From G965229605 sp965229605 (GTDB taxonomy: Bacteria; Pseudomonadota; Alphaproteobacteria; CBDDJK01), in the NCBI GenBank assembly GCA_965229605.1, contig OZ245892.1:1860001-1924000 (forward strand): DNA of 64,000 bases, read 5' to 3'. A model generated the notes under the pieces. It saw only the letters and a list, made by a program, of their open reading frames with translations, searched no databases and was not told the DNA's origin. How positions within the stretch are numbered: position 1 is the first letter of the stretch; the number at the start of each line of letters is the position of its first letter. The translations under genes and the position numbers were made by a program. Of this stretch, positions 18,166 through 26,359 are shown piece by piece.

Positions 18166-18651
18166 TCAAGTTCTTTCTTCTGTATTTCTTTCTTCTGTAT
18201 TGGGGGGGCGGCGTTCGCGGCCTGTTGTGTCGCGTGTGTCGCGTGAGCCCATAGGGGGGGAATCGCCCATCCGCTCGCGCTGCATCATCACGCTTGGCTC
18301 GCTCATCACTTCAGCCGTTGCAGTCGTCATCTGGCGCAGAATATCGCTGGACAGACTCATACGCCGGATCATCTCGTTCTTCGCGGCACTGGAGGCCGCA
18401 AAATTAACCAGCACATAGTGACCACGCCGATGCTTGCGCATCCGGTGGGCCAATGTCCGCAAGCCCCAATATTCGCGCCGTGAAATAACCGACCCCAGCC
18501 GGTCCGTCAGTTCTTCGGGTGTGATCTCTGCCGTGCTGCCGTCATCATTCTGCGTTTCAACCAGCGCACCAAGCATCCTGTCCATCACCGCATCAACCTG
18601 CGTGGTTGAAATATCCGGGCGCAAGACCACAACCGTTTCAAAATTCTGCAT
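18166..18651 (-). CDS. rpsF: 30S ribosomal protein S6 with repeat-containing C-terminal extension
   Basis: S6 binds S18 and 16S rRNA on the platform. The core is typical: MQNFETVVVLRPDIS at the start, RREYWGLRTLAHRMRKHRRGHYVLVNF in the middle, and IRRMSLSSDILRQMT before the end of the fold near residue 105. A hydrophilic Arg/Glu-rich tail of about 50 residues follows and ends in two copies of NTEER, encoded by two perfect 15-bp tandem repeats at 18171-18200. Many alphaproteobacterial S6 proteins have a charged tail, but the exact duplication looks recent. The ATG follows GGAG with good spacing. It is the first gene of a long same-strand run. Confidence 0.96.
   Translation of the reverse strand: MQNFETVVVLRPDISTTQVDAVMDRMLGALVETQNDDGSTAEITPEELTDRLGSVISRREYWGLRTLAHRMRKHRRGHYVLVNFAASSAAKNEMIRRMSLSSDILRQMTTATAEVMSEPSVMMQRERMGDSPPMGSRDTRDTTGRERRPPNTEERNTEERT
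18171..18200. repeat. Two 15-bp tandem repeats in the rpsF 3' end
   Basis: TTCTTTCTTCTGTAT occurs twice head to tail at 18171-18185 and 18186-18200. On the coding strand it specifies NTEER twice at the S6 C-terminus. The unit is a multiple of three, so copy-number change would keep the frame. Confidence 0.9.
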
Positions 18652-18853
18652 AAATATAATCTCCTTATGGGTTAACGTTCAGGATCAATAAAGACCTATG
18701 TCAAAAATCCCCTGAACCGGACCAGGCTTTGGCTCATGACGATCTGGTCATGGACCTGCCCAGAAAAGAAACACGCAAAGAAATGCACCATGTTTTTTAA
18801 ATCTAAAAGCCTTGAGTCAGGGTGCGATTGAGCGATTACGCAATTATAGGCCT

Positions 18854-18897
18854 TGTTGCAAGACTTTAATTAGCGTCTTGCCTGTTGCAAGACTTTA
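18854..18897. repeat. Pair of 15-bp direct repeats upstream of proX
   Basis: TGTTGCAAGACTTTA occurs at 18854-18868 and exactly again at 18883-18897, 29 bp apart, close to three helical turns. A partial relative, AGCAAGACCC, lies at 18960-18969 against the -10 box. The spacing suggests paired binding of a regulator to one face of the DNA; the regulator is unknown. Confidence 0.6.
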
Positions 18898-18915
18898 TTG
18901 ATTCACCCGAATCAA
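18898..18915. promoter_or_regulatory. Candidate operator upstream of proX
   Basis: TTGATTCACCCGAATCAA is a perfect 7-bp inverted repeat around a 4-bp spacer, immediately after the second direct repeat and about 55 bp upstream of the proX -10 box. It looks like a dimeric repressor or activator site (TetR-, GntR- or BetI-like size). No matching regulator gene is in the window. Confidence 0.5.
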
Positions 18916-18950
18916 AAGAAATCAGGATATGCTGTTTGAAAAGCCTGTTC

Positions 18951-18977
18951 TTGTATGTTAGCAAGACCCTATATAAT
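18951..18977 (+). promoter_or_regulatory. Candidate proX promoter
   Basis: TATAAT at 18972-18977 matches the -10 consensus exactly; TTGTAT at 18951-18956 is a plausible -35, with a slightly short 15-bp spacer. The proX ATG follows at 19007 behind AAGGAG (about 18995-19000), so the leader would be short. Confidence 0.5.
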
Positions 18978-19006
18978 TATGCGCTTTTACATGAAAGGAG
19001 CAGCGT

Positions 19007-20002
19007 ATGCGTTACAATAAAGGATTATCTGGCCTTCTGGCCGGGGGTGCGGCAGGCTTGATTTTGGGGCTTGCTGCTTTTTCAACACCGGCCAAGGCAG
19101 ACTGTGGCAACGTCAGCATTGGCGCAATGGGCTGGGCTTCCGGCGAAAGCATCACGGCACTGGCCGCTTTTGTTCTGGAACAGGGCTATGGTTGCACGGT
19201 GCAATCTGTGCCAACCGACACGATTCCTGCTGTGACCTCGCTGGCTGAAAATGGCCAGCCGGATATTGTCCCGGAAGTCTGGGTTAATTCCGCCCCGGCT
19301 TATCCCGAGCTTGTAAGCTCTGGCAAAGTCATCACCGCGACCAACGTCTTTGCTTCTGGTGGCGCAGAAGCTTGGTGGGTTCCCAAATATCTGACCGACA
19401 AGCACCCGGAACTGGCTACGATTGAAGGCATTCTGGCCAATCCTGAACTGGTTGGCGGCCGTTTTCATAACTGCCCGGTTGGCTGGGGCTGCCGGATTGT
19501 CAATGACAATCTGAAAGTTTTGTATCAATTTGAAGCAAAAGGCATTGAAGTGTTTGATCATGGCAGCGGTGCCAATCTGGGAGCCGCCCTGGCGGCTGCT
19601 CTTGAAGATAATGCCCCCTGGTTTGGCTATTATTGGTCACCAACGGCACTTCTTGGGAAATATGAAATGACTCAGGTGGATGTCGGTGAGGTTGATGCTG
19701 AACAACATGCCATCAACCAGAAACCAGATGCCGATCCGGCGACATTAGGGCCTTCTGCCTTTCCGTCAGCTCCAGTGGTCACCGCGATGACGGCTGATCT
19801 GGCCAGCCGCAACCCGGATGTGGCCGATTTCATCAAAAAGATGTCTTTCCCGAATGATGTCATCTCGAAAATGCTGGCCTGGAAAGAAGAGAACAAAGCC
19901 TCTGCTGATGAAGCGGCAGCCTATATTCTCAGCAACCATAAGGATATGGTTCTTTCCTGGGTCAATGATTCAGCACGGGAAAAGCTCGCGGCCCTGCTTT
20001 AA
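19007..20002 (+). CDS. proX: Glycine betaine/proline-type ABC transporter substrate-binding protein
   Basis: This is the periplasmic receptor of an OpuA/ProU-family importer for quaternary ammonium compounds. The signal peptide has a short basic start, a hydrophobic core (LLAGGAAGLILGLAAF) and a likely cleavage after PAKA near residue 31. The mature protein begins CGNVSIGAMGWASGESITAL and has the OpuAC pattern PDIVPEVWVNS and ASGGAEAWWVPKYL, with several Trp that could form an aromatic cage for a trimethylammonium group. Length (331) is normal. It leads a three-gene transporter set and is separated from proW by a strong hairpin, which would favour higher receptor than permease expression. Confidence 0.93.
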   Translation: MRYNKGLSGLLAGGAAGLILGLAAFSTPAKADCGNVSIGAMGWASGESITALAAFVLEQGYGCTVQSVPTDTIPAVTSLAENGQPDIVPEVWVNSAPAYPELVSSGKVITATNVFASGGAEAWWVPKYLTDKHPELATIEGILANPELVGGRFHNCPVGWGCRIVNDNLKVLYQFEAKGIEVFDHGSGANLGAALAAALEDNAPWFGYYWSPTALLGKYEMTQVDVGEVDAEQHAINQKPDADPATLGPSAFPSAPVVTAMTADLASRNPDVADFIKKMSFPNDVISKMLAWKEENKASADEAAAYILSNHKDMVLSWVNDSAREKLAALL

Positions 20003-20051
20003 ATCCTGATCCTTTAACAAGTTTAAGGATCAATTCCTAAGCAGAACAGAT

Positions 20052-20120
20052 ACCTGATGCAGATAGAAACCGGCTTTTGATAAAACCGGCGTCTTGTCTG
20101 CATCAGGTTTTCTGTCTTGA
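20052..20120 (+). terminator. Strong hairpin between proX and proW (attenuating terminator)
   Basis: ACCTGATGCAGA (20052-20063) pairs perfectly with TCTGCATCAGGT (20097-20108), followed by TTTTCTGTCTT. Inside, CCGG and TTTT pair with AAAA and CCGG around a small loop. Such a structure within a binding-protein operon commonly stabilises the upstream message or partly terminates transcription so that the receptor outnumbers the permease. Confidence 0.65.
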
Positions 20121-20180
20121 GTGACAATACTCAAGCCAAGAAAATAAAACCCGTCGCAGCTAAAACGGCAGGGGAGAACA

Positions 20181-21194
20181 ATGGCAACATATGATGCGCT
20201 CTTTAACGCGCTTGGCTTGCGCGAATGGTGCGAAGCAAGCGGCAAAAAGGCCCTTTTAACGCTGAAAGGCTTAAAAGGAGAAGACAGCAACTGGTGGGAG
20301 CTTCCTTTTCCCTCGCTCGATAACCTGCATAAAGCCTGTGGTGCCTTCCCGCAAACCCGCGACTTCTCCGCCTGGCTGGAAGAAGCCTTTCTCGTCATTC
20401 GCCCGGCCCTGCGCTTTGTTCTCGACCCGCTAACCCAGCCGCTTTCCTGGATGCTCGAAGGCGCGCTCTATCTTTTCACCGCAACCCCCTGGTGGATTCT
20501 GCTACCGCTCTTGCTGCTGGTGTCGCAAGTCGCCTCCAAATCATGGCGGATCACCGGATTTGTCACCGGGTGTTTCGTCTTCTTCCTCTTCACCGACCAT
20601 TATATCTATGCCATCCAGACCTTGTCGATCATCTTTGTCTGTACGGTTCTATGCGTCCTGTTCGGGGTGCCAACCGGAATCCTGATGGCCAAAAGCGATA
20701 ATACACGGCGTTTCTTGACCCCGATCCTGGATATGCTGCAAACGCTGCCGACTTTTGTCTATCTGATCCCGCTGATATTCCTCTTCAAAATCACCGAGCC
20801 CAAACTCTATGGCATGGCAATTATCCTCTATGCCATCGTCCCGGTCATCCGCCTGACCGACCTTGGAATCCGCCTGGTGGATCGTGATGTCATCGAAGCC
20901 GCCAATGCCTATGGCGTCACCGACCGCCAAAAACTGCTGGGCGTCGAAATCCCGCTGGCGCTGCCCAATATCATGGCCGGAGTCAACCAGACCATCATGA
21001 TGAGCCTGGCCATGGTCGTCATTGCCTCGCTGGTGTCGGCCCCCGGCCTTGGCACGCTGGTGCTTGACGGAATCAATAATCTGCGCCTTGGCGTTGGCTT
21101 CCTGGCCGGATTGGGGATTGTGCTGCTGGCAATTATTCTTGACCGCGTCTCCAAAGCAGCACTGGCGCAGGTCAATGTCACGCACAAAGTTTAA
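20181..21194 (+). CDS. proW: Glycine betaine/proline-type ABC transporter permease
   Basis: This is the inner-membrane channel subunit of the importer, 337 residues long. An N-terminal soluble stretch of about 85 residues precedes membrane segments beginning near WMLEGALYLFTATPWWILLPLL. It has the family's LDMLQTLPTFVYLIPLIFLF and the EAA loop VIEAANAYGVTDRQKLLGVEIPLALPN, which docks on the ATPase. The C-terminal part has SLAMVVIASLVSAPGLG and a final hydrophobic helix. It lies 178 bp after proX, the gap being mainly the hairpin, and 33 bp before proV. GGGGAGAA precedes the ATG. Confidence 0.94.
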   Translation: MATYDALFNALGLREWCEASGKKALLTLKGLKGEDSNWWELPFPSLDNLHKACGAFPQTRDFSAWLEEAFLVIRPALRFVLDPLTQPLSWMLEGALYLFTATPWWILLPLLLLVSQVASKSWRITGFVTGCFVFFLFTDHYIYAIQTLSIIFVCTVLCVLFGVPTGILMAKSDNTRRFLTPILDMLQTLPTFVYLIPLIFLFKITEPKLYGMAIILYAIVPVIRLTDLGIRLVDRDVIEAANAYGVTDRQKLLGVEIPLALPNIMAGVNQTIMMSLAMVVIASLVSAPGLGTLVLDGINNLRLGVGFLAGLGIVLLAIILDRVSKAALAQVNVTHKV

Positions 21195-21227
21195 GGCCCC
21201 TTTCCGGGCATGTAAGGAGAACGCAAA

Positions 21228-22283
21228 ATGACAACAGCCGATGTCAAAATTTCCGTGCGAAACCTGTATAAAGTCTTTGGTGATGACCCGGAATCGGTAC
21301 TGCCGCTTTTGCATGACGGCATTGATAAAGCAGAAATTCAGTCAAAGACCGGCCATGTATTGGGCTTGAACAATATCAATGTGGATATCCGTTCCGGCCT
21401 GATTACCGTGATCATGGGCCTGTCCGGGTCAGGAAAATCAACCCTTATTCGCCATTTGAACCGCCTGATCGAACCCACGGCTGGCGATATCCTGCTGGAT
21501 GGGCAGAATATTCTGACCTGCAACCAGACAGAACTGCGCGCCTTGCGCCAGACCAAAATGTCTATGGTCTTTCAAAAATTTGCCCTGATGCCGCACCGCA
21601 CGGTGGTTGAAAATACCATGCTGGCCCCGCTGACCCGGGGAGAAAAACCGGAAACCGCCCGCGAAAATGCCTATAAATGGTTGGCCCGTGTCGGACTGGA
21701 AGGCTTTGAGGAATCTTATCCGCACCAGCTTTCTGGCGGGATGCAGCAGCGGGTTGGACTGGCACGGGCCTTGACATCGGACGCCGAGATTATGTTGATG
21801 GACGAAGCCTTTTCGGCCCTTGATCCGCTGATTCGTACCTCCATGCAGGATTTGCTGCTGGAATTGCAGCAAGACCTGCATAAAACCATCATTTTTATCA
21901 CCCATGATCTTGATGAATCTTTGAAGCTGGCCGATCATCTGGTTATCCTGAAAGATGGCTATATCGTCCAGCAAGGCGAGCCTCAACATATCCTGCTTAA
22001 CCCCAACGATGCCTATATCGAAGAATTTATCAGCGACATCAACCGGGCGCGGGTTTTAAAAATCTGTTCGGTCATGCGTGATCCCTTGCCGGACGATCCA
22101 CCAGTTGCAGGCCAGATTGAATCCACCGAGAGTCTGGAAACCCTGATCGCCCATGCCGAGGGACGGCATGATAAACGCTATGAGGTCATTGAGAACGGCA
22201 AGACGGTTGGAACCATTACCATGAAGGACGTGCTAAAGGCTCTGGTCCGGCTTGATCTCAAGGGTGAAATCACCCTGCGCTAA
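21228..22283 (+). CDS. proV: Glycine betaine/proline-type ABC transporter ATP-binding protein
   Basis: This cytoplasmic ATPase energises the importer. Walker A is GLSGSGKST near residue 68, the ABC signature is LSGGMQQRVGLARAL, and Walker B is EIMLMDEAFSALDPL with the H-loop in FITHDLDESL. The N-terminus with ISVRNLYKVFGDDPE and LHDGIDKAEIQ is typical of ProV/OpuAA rather than other ABC proteins. The C-terminal part (about 285-351) resembles a CBS domain, ending YEVIENGKTVGTITMKDVL, the usual site of osmotic or ionic-strength sensing in OpuA. AAGGAGAACGCAAAATG gives a clear ribosome binding site. Confidence 0.95.
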   Translation: MTTADVKISVRNLYKVFGDDPESVLPLLHDGIDKAEIQSKTGHVLGLNNINVDIRSGLITVIMGLSGSGKSTLIRHLNRLIEPTAGDILLDGQNILTCNQTELRALRQTKMSMVFQKFALMPHRTVVENTMLAPLTRGEKPETARENAYKWLARVGLEGFEESYPHQLSGGMQQRVGLARALTSDAEIMLMDEAFSALDPLIRTSMQDLLLELQQDLHKTIIFITHDLDESLKLADHLVILKDGYIVQQGEPQHILLNPNDAYIEEFISDINRARVLKICSVMRDPLPDDPPVAGQIESTESLETLIAHAEGRHDKRYEVIENGKTVGTITMKDVLKALVRLDLKGEITLR

Positions 22284-22374
22284 AGCCTTGAAAGGGTGCT
22301 TGAATCCAGACTGTCAATACGATAAAGGACGCAGTGAATAGTTTTTGATTTTGACATAGATAAAGAGGGTAAGC

Positions 22375-23124
22375 ATGAAGATTTTGGTGCCAGTCAAACG
22401 CGTGATTGACTATAATGTCAAAATACGGGTGAAAGCTGACAAAAGCGGGGTTGAGACCGCGAATGTCAAAATGTCGATGAATCCTTTTGACGAGATCGCG
22501 GTTGAGCAGGGTCTGCGCTTGCGGGAGGCTGGAACAGCTGATGAGGTGATCGTGGTTTCGATTGGACCGAATACATCGCAAGAGACCTTGCGCACGGGTC
22601 TGGCGATGGGGGCTGATCGCGCCATTTTGATTGAGGCAGACGCCGAGATTGAGCCTCTGGCGGTGGCCAAACTTTTAAAAGCCGTGGTCGAGCGCGAAGA
22701 GCCTGGCCTTGTCCTGATGGGCAAACAGGCGATTGATGATGATGCCAATCAGACCGGTCAGATGCTGGCGGCACTTATGGGCTGGCCGCAAGGCTGTTTT
22801 GCCTCCAAACTGTCGATTGAAGACGGAAAAATGCATGTCACGCGGGAGGTTGATGGTGGGCTGGAGAAAATCACCACCTCCCTGCCAGCTGTGGCAACGG
22901 TTGACCTGCGCTTGAACGAGCCGCGCTATGCCTCGCTGCCCAATATTATGAAGGCCCGCAAGAAGCCCTTGGAAAACCTGTCTTGTGCTGATCTTGGCGT
23001 TGATCCGGCTGTTCGCCTCAAGGTTGTCGAAGTCCGCGATCCTCCGGCACGTTCAGCAGGGATCAAGGTTGGCTCGCCCGGCGAACTGGTCGAAAAGCTG
23101 CGCAATGACGCCAAAGTTATTTAG
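22375..23124 (+). CDS. etfB: Electron transfer flavoprotein subunit beta
   Basis: EtfB pairs with EtfA to take electrons from acyl-CoA and N-methyl-amine dehydrogenases and hand them to ETF:ubiquinone oxidoreductase. The 249-residue protein begins MKILVPVKRVIDYNVKIRVK, has MSMNPFDEIAVEQGLRL and VLMGKQAIDDDANQTGQMLA, then REVDGGLEKI and LPNIMKARKKPLE, all diagnostic. It lies 91 bp after proV and 29 bp before etfA on the same strand. In alphaproteobacteria etfB-etfA is often followed by a 3-hydroxybutyryl-CoA dehydrogenase, as here. Confidence 0.97.
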   Translation: MKILVPVKRVIDYNVKIRVKADKSGVETANVKMSMNPFDEIAVEQGLRLREAGTADEVIVVSIGPNTSQETLRTGLAMGADRAILIEADAEIEPLAVAKLLKAVVEREEPGLVLMGKQAIDDDANQTGQMLAALMGWPQGCFASKLSIEDGKMHVTREVDGGLEKITTSLPAVATVDLRLNEPRYASLPNIMKARKKPLENLSCADLGVDPAVRLKVVEVRDPPARSAGIKVGSPGELVEKLRNDAKVI

Positions 23125-23153
23125 GTCCATTTCTGGAAAAACGAGGAAAAAGA

Positions 23154-24083
23154 ATGTCTAATCTCATCATTGCAGAATATGATCCTGACGGGTTAAAATT
23201 ATCAACGCGTGCCGCAATCACTGCAGCCGTTGAAACAGGCGGAGACATTGATGTCCTGTTGATCGGCAAAGGCATTGATCCTGCAAAATCGGCGGCAGTT
23301 GCGGGGGTTAGCAAGCTGCTGGTTGTTGATTCGCCGGATTTTGAAAATCCGCTTGCTGAAGCCATGACGCCGGTTGTCATGCAGTTTGCCAAGTCCTATC
23401 GCCGGATCTGGGCCGGAGCAGACAGTTTTGGCAAGAACCTGATGCCGCGTGTGGCAGCTTTGATGGATGTCCAGCAGATTTCTGATATCACCGCGGTCAA
23501 AGGCGATAATGTCTATGAGCGTCCGATCTATGCAGGCAATGCGATTTCTACCGTGCAATCAACTCAGGATATTGATGTGATCACCGTGCGGGCCACCGCT
23601 TTTGAACCGGCTGCCGATGAAGGCGGCAGTGCTTCGGTTGAGACGGTGTCGCCGGATGCAGGGGATCAAAGCCAAAGTGCTTATGTCGGGTCAGAATTAT
23701 CAAGCTCGGAGCGGCCTGAACTGACCTCGGCCCGGGTTGTGGTTTCTGGCGGGCGCGGCATGCAGGCGGGCGAAAATTTTGTCATGCTGGAGCGGGTTGC
23801 GGACAAGCTGGGGGCAGCGGTCGGGGCCTCTCGCGCCGCAGTGGATGCGGGCTATGTGCCAAACGACTATCAGGTCGGACAGACCGGAAAAGTCGTGGCC
23901 CCGGAACTTTATATCGCCGTCGGGATTTCAGGAGCCATTCAGCATCTGGCAGGCATGAAAGACTCCAAGGTCATTGTCGCCATCAATAAAGACGAAGAAG
24001 CCCCGATTTTCCAGGTGGCCGATTATGGTCTGGTGGCTGATCTGTTCCAGGCCCTGCCGGAACTTGAAGCCGAACTTGGCTGA
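23154..24083 (+). CDS. etfA: Electron transfer flavoprotein subunit alpha
   Basis: EtfA carries the FAD of the ETF dimer. The 309-residue protein starts MSNLIIAEYDPDGLKLSTRA and has the C-terminal FAD domain with VVVSGGRGMQAGENFVML, PNDYQVGQTGKVVAPELYIA and GISGAIQHLAGMKDSKVIVA, ending in FQVADYGLVADLFQALPEL. All are textbook EtfA motifs and the length is usual. It is preceded by AACGAGGAAAAAGA, giving a ribosome binding site. Electron donors could include the dehydrogenases of the methylated-amine pathway suggested by the neighbourhood, as well as ordinary beta-oxidation; the sequence does not decide. Confidence 0.97.
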   Translation: MSNLIIAEYDPDGLKLSTRAAITAAVETGGDIDVLLIGKGIDPAKSAAVAGVSKLLVVDSPDFENPLAEAMTPVVMQFAKSYRRIWAGADSFGKNLMPRVAALMDVQQISDITAVKGDNVYERPIYAGNAISTVQSTQDIDVITVRATAFEPAADEGGSASVETVSPDAGDQSQSAYVGSELSSSERPELTSARVVVSGGRGMQAGENFVMLERVADKLGAAVGASRAAVDAGYVPNDYQVGQTGKVVAPELYIAVGISGAIQHLAGMKDSKVIVAINKDEEAPIFQVADYGLVADLFQALPELEAELG

Positions 24084-24154
24084 CGAACCCGCCCGGTGTT
24101 CTGCGGACCACTTTACGGGTATATGGCATAAATCATGCTTTTTCAGGTGCCAAT

Positions 24155-25057
24155 ATGCCAGACAAAAACGCAACGGATCAAAACGTGACGAATGGACAGA
24201 TTGCCATTGTCGGGGCCGGGCAGATGGGGCGCGGCATTGCCCAGGTTGTGCTGGCCTCTGGTCTGCATTGTGCCTTGATTGACCGTGATTCCGATGTCAT
24301 AGAAGCCGCCGTCACCGATGTGCGGGATGGATTGTCCAGATTGGCCGAGCGCGAACGTCCGGATTTGAGTGTCGGGCTCAAGATGAACCGGTTGAAAAGC
24401 GGGACCGATCTTTCACTGGTCAAGGAGTCCTGGCTGGTCATCGAAACCATCGATGAGAGCGAGGACGAAAAGCGCGATCTCTATCAGGCTTTGGCCGCGC
24501 ATCTTGGCGAAAAGACCATTCTGGCCAGCAATTCATCCTCTATTTCCATCACAAGGCTGGCAACCTCCTCCGGGCGAGCGGATCGCTTCTGCGGGCTGCA
24601 TTTTATGAATCCGGCACAGATGATTCCGCTGGTTGAACTGGTGCGCGGCCTCGCAACCTCCGAAGAAACCTATATCGCCTGTCAGCAATTCGTTGAAAAA
24701 CTTGGAAAAACCGCCACAGTAGCAGAAGACTTTCCAGGCTTTATCGTCAACCGTGTTCTGGTCCCCATGATCAATGAAGCCGTCACCGCGCTTTATGAAG
24801 GAGTCGGAACCGTGGCTTCTATTGATACGGCTTTGAAGCTGGGGGCCTCCCACCCGATGGGGCCGCTGGAGCTTGCTGATTTCATCGGGTTAGACGTTGT
24901 TTTGTCAATCCTGCACGTTTTACAGCACGACTTGGCAGACAATAAATACCGTCCCTCCCCTTTGCTGATCAAATATGTTGAAGCCGGATGGACTGGAAAA
25001 CAGGCAGGGCGAGGCTTTTACGATTATGAAAGTGATCCGCCTCGACCAACACGTTAA
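24155..25057 (+). CDS. 3-hydroxyacyl-CoA (3-hydroxybutyryl-CoA) dehydrogenase
   Basis: This cytoplasmic NAD(P)-dependent enzyme interconverts 3-hydroxyacyl-CoA and 3-ketoacyl-CoA. The Rossmann motif is IAIVGAGQMGRGIAQ near residue 17. SNSSSISITRLA and GLHFMNPAQMIPLVELVRG carry the active-site Ser/His region, and DFPGFIVNRVLVPMINEAV holds the Asn and the start of the dimer domain. It ends AGRGFYDY, typical of the HbdA/PaaH group, at 300 residues. L-carnitine dehydrogenase belongs to the same fold family, but the Rossmann region here matches the HBD group better. It is 71 bp after etfA and 27 bp before the Rieske gene. Confidence 0.88.
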   Translation: MPDKNATDQNVTNGQIAIVGAGQMGRGIAQVVLASGLHCALIDRDSDVIEAAVTDVRDGLSRLAERERPDLSVGLKMNRLKSGTDLSLVKESWLVIETIDESEDEKRDLYQALAAHLGEKTILASNSSSISITRLATSSGRADRFCGLHFMNPAQMIPLVELVRGLATSEETYIACQQFVEKLGKTATVAEDFPGFIVNRVLVPMINEAVTALYEGVGTVASIDTALKLGASHPMGPLELADFIGLDVVLSILHVLQHDLADNKYRPSPLLIKYVEAGWTGKQAGRGFYDYESDPPRPTR

Positions 25058-25084
25058 AACTCAACAGTTTAGAGGGCAAGGCAT

Positions 25085-26278
25085 ATGAATAAAGAATTTC
25101 TTGACGGTCTTCACCGTCCTCTCGACCCGCCAGGGAAAGCCAAGGGCTTGCCAGGCCATGCCTATACCGATCCCGACTTTTTTACCTATGAACGGGATCA
25201 TCTTTTTGCCCCAAGCTGGGCCGCATTGGCTTTTGAACATGATGTCGCTGTCAAAGGCTCTGCCATCCCGATTGATTTCATGGGATTGCCGCTGCTTATG
25301 CTGCGCGATCAATCCGACCAGATCCGGGTCTATGAAAATACCTGCCGCCACCGGGGAATGCGCCTGCTGGACAAACCCACCAAACTGCGCGGTGTAATTC
25401 GCTGTCCCTATCATGCCTGGTGCTATGGGCTGGATGGAAAACTGCGCCGCACCCCCCATGTCGGCGGGGCTGGCTATCATGAACATGAAGGCGTAGACAC
25501 AAGCGAGCTCGGCTTGCTGGAAATTCCAAGCCATGTCTATATGGGCGTTGTCCTGATCAACCTCAATCAAAAAGCCCCGGAATTTCCCGATATGCATAAG
25601 GACCTGCTGGAAAGATGGCAGGACTTCCCCGATCAAGTCTATTATGGCGGGGCAGACAGCAGCTTTTCCCTGACTCTGGAATCCAACTGGAAACTGCCAG
25701 TCGAAAATTACTGCGAATCCTATCACCTGCCTTTCGTCCATCCCGGACTCAATAGCTACTCCAAGCTGGAAGATCACTATGATATTATCGAACCCGGTCA
25801 ATTCTCTGGTCAGGGCACGCGAGTCTATCGGCCTATGATCGATGAAAGCGGCAACCGCTTCTGTGACTTCCCCAATCTACCCGAAAAATGGAACACCGCC
25901 GGGGAATATATCTCGCTTTTTCCAAATTTGCTGCTTGGCGTCCATCGGGATCATGTCTTTGCCATCATCCTTGTGCCGGAAGCCGCCAACAGGACCGTTG
26001 AACGCATTGCCCTGTCCTATGCCAGCCCGGCCATGGTCGAGCCAGAATGGGATATGCTGCGCCGCTCCAACGCCAAACTCTGGCGCTCCGTCTTTGAGGA
26101 GGATATTGGCCCGGTAGAAGGAATGCAGCAAGGCCGCTATGCCAAACATTTTGACGGCGGACATTTTTCACCCGCCATGGATATGGCCACCCTTTGCTTC
26201 CATCGCTGGGCCGCTGAAAAGCTGATTGCAGATGGCGGCGGGCAAGCAGCTTCTGCAAAGGTTCTGGAAACCGCCTAA
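25085..26278 (+). CDS. Rieske oxygenase alpha subunit of the quaternary-amine type
   Basis: The protein is a non-haem iron oxygenase. The Rieske cluster ligands are Cys87, His89, Cys107 and His110 (TCRHRGM...RCPYHAW). The mononuclear-iron motif ENYCESYHLPFVH gives His214 and His219, with Glu211 in the position that bridges to the neighbouring Rieske cluster; most family members have Asp there, while carnitine oxygenase CntA uses Glu with identical spacing. That, and position behind a betaine-type importer and ETF, suggests demethylation or cleavage of a quaternary amine (GbcA- or CntA-like). The 397-residue length fits. No ferredoxin reductase partner is adjacent, so the substrate is unproven. 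Confidence 0.82.
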   Translation: MNKEFLDGLHRPLDPPGKAKGLPGHAYTDPDFFTYERDHLFAPSWAALAFEHDVAVKGSAIPIDFMGLPLLMLRDQSDQIRVYENTCRHRGMRLLDKPTKLRGVIRCPYHAWCYGLDGKLRRTPHVGGAGYHEHEGVDTSELGLLEIPSHVYMGVVLINLNQKAPEFPDMHKDLLERWQDFPDQVYYGGADSSFSLTLESNWKLPVENYCESYHLPFVHPGLNSYSKLEDHYDIIEPGQFSGQGTRVYRPMIDESGNRFCDFPNLPEKWNTAGEYISLFPNLLLGVHRDHVFAIILVPEAANRTVERIALSYASPAMVEPEWDMLRRSNAKLWRSVFEEDIGPVEGMQQGRYAKHFDGGHFSPAMDMATLCFHRWAAEKLIADGGGQAASAKVLETA

Positions 26279-26293
26279 ACTCTTTTAAAAGGC

Positions 26294-26309
26294 CTCTTTT
26301 TAAAAAGAG
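26294..26309. terminator. AT-rich palindrome after the Rieske gene
   Basis: CTCTTTTTAAAAAGAG is a perfect 16-bp palindrome 16 bp after the stop codon, followed by CTCTAAAAAAACC. It could end the etf-Rieske transcript, but it is AT-rich with no loop, so the call is weak. Confidence 0.35.
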
Positions 26310-26359
26310 CTCTAAAAAAACCGCTTGTCCACAGGAATTTTGCGTGATACCTCTTTATT

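Larger units (their letters stand above)
18652..19006. other. Divergent intergenic region between rpsF and proX
   Basis: This 355-bp stretch has no supportable gene. On the rpsF side GTTCAGG (18677-18683) and CCTGAAC (18711-18717) form a 7-bp stem with a 27-base loop in the rpsF leader, conceivably related to S6:S18 feedback, though I could not match a known motif. CATGAC (18735-18740) and GTCATG (18747-18752) form another inverted repeat. On the proX side are two 15-bp direct repeats, a perfect 18-bp palindrome and a good -10 box, listed separately. Confidence 0.6.

Noticed and set aside
24155..25057. L-carnitine dehydrogenase instead of hydroxyacyl-CoA dehydrogenase
   Set aside because: The fold is shared, but the GAGQMGRGIAQ Rossmann motif, the SNSSS and HFMNP segments and the etfBA context fit the 3-hydroxybutyryl-CoA dehydrogenase group better.
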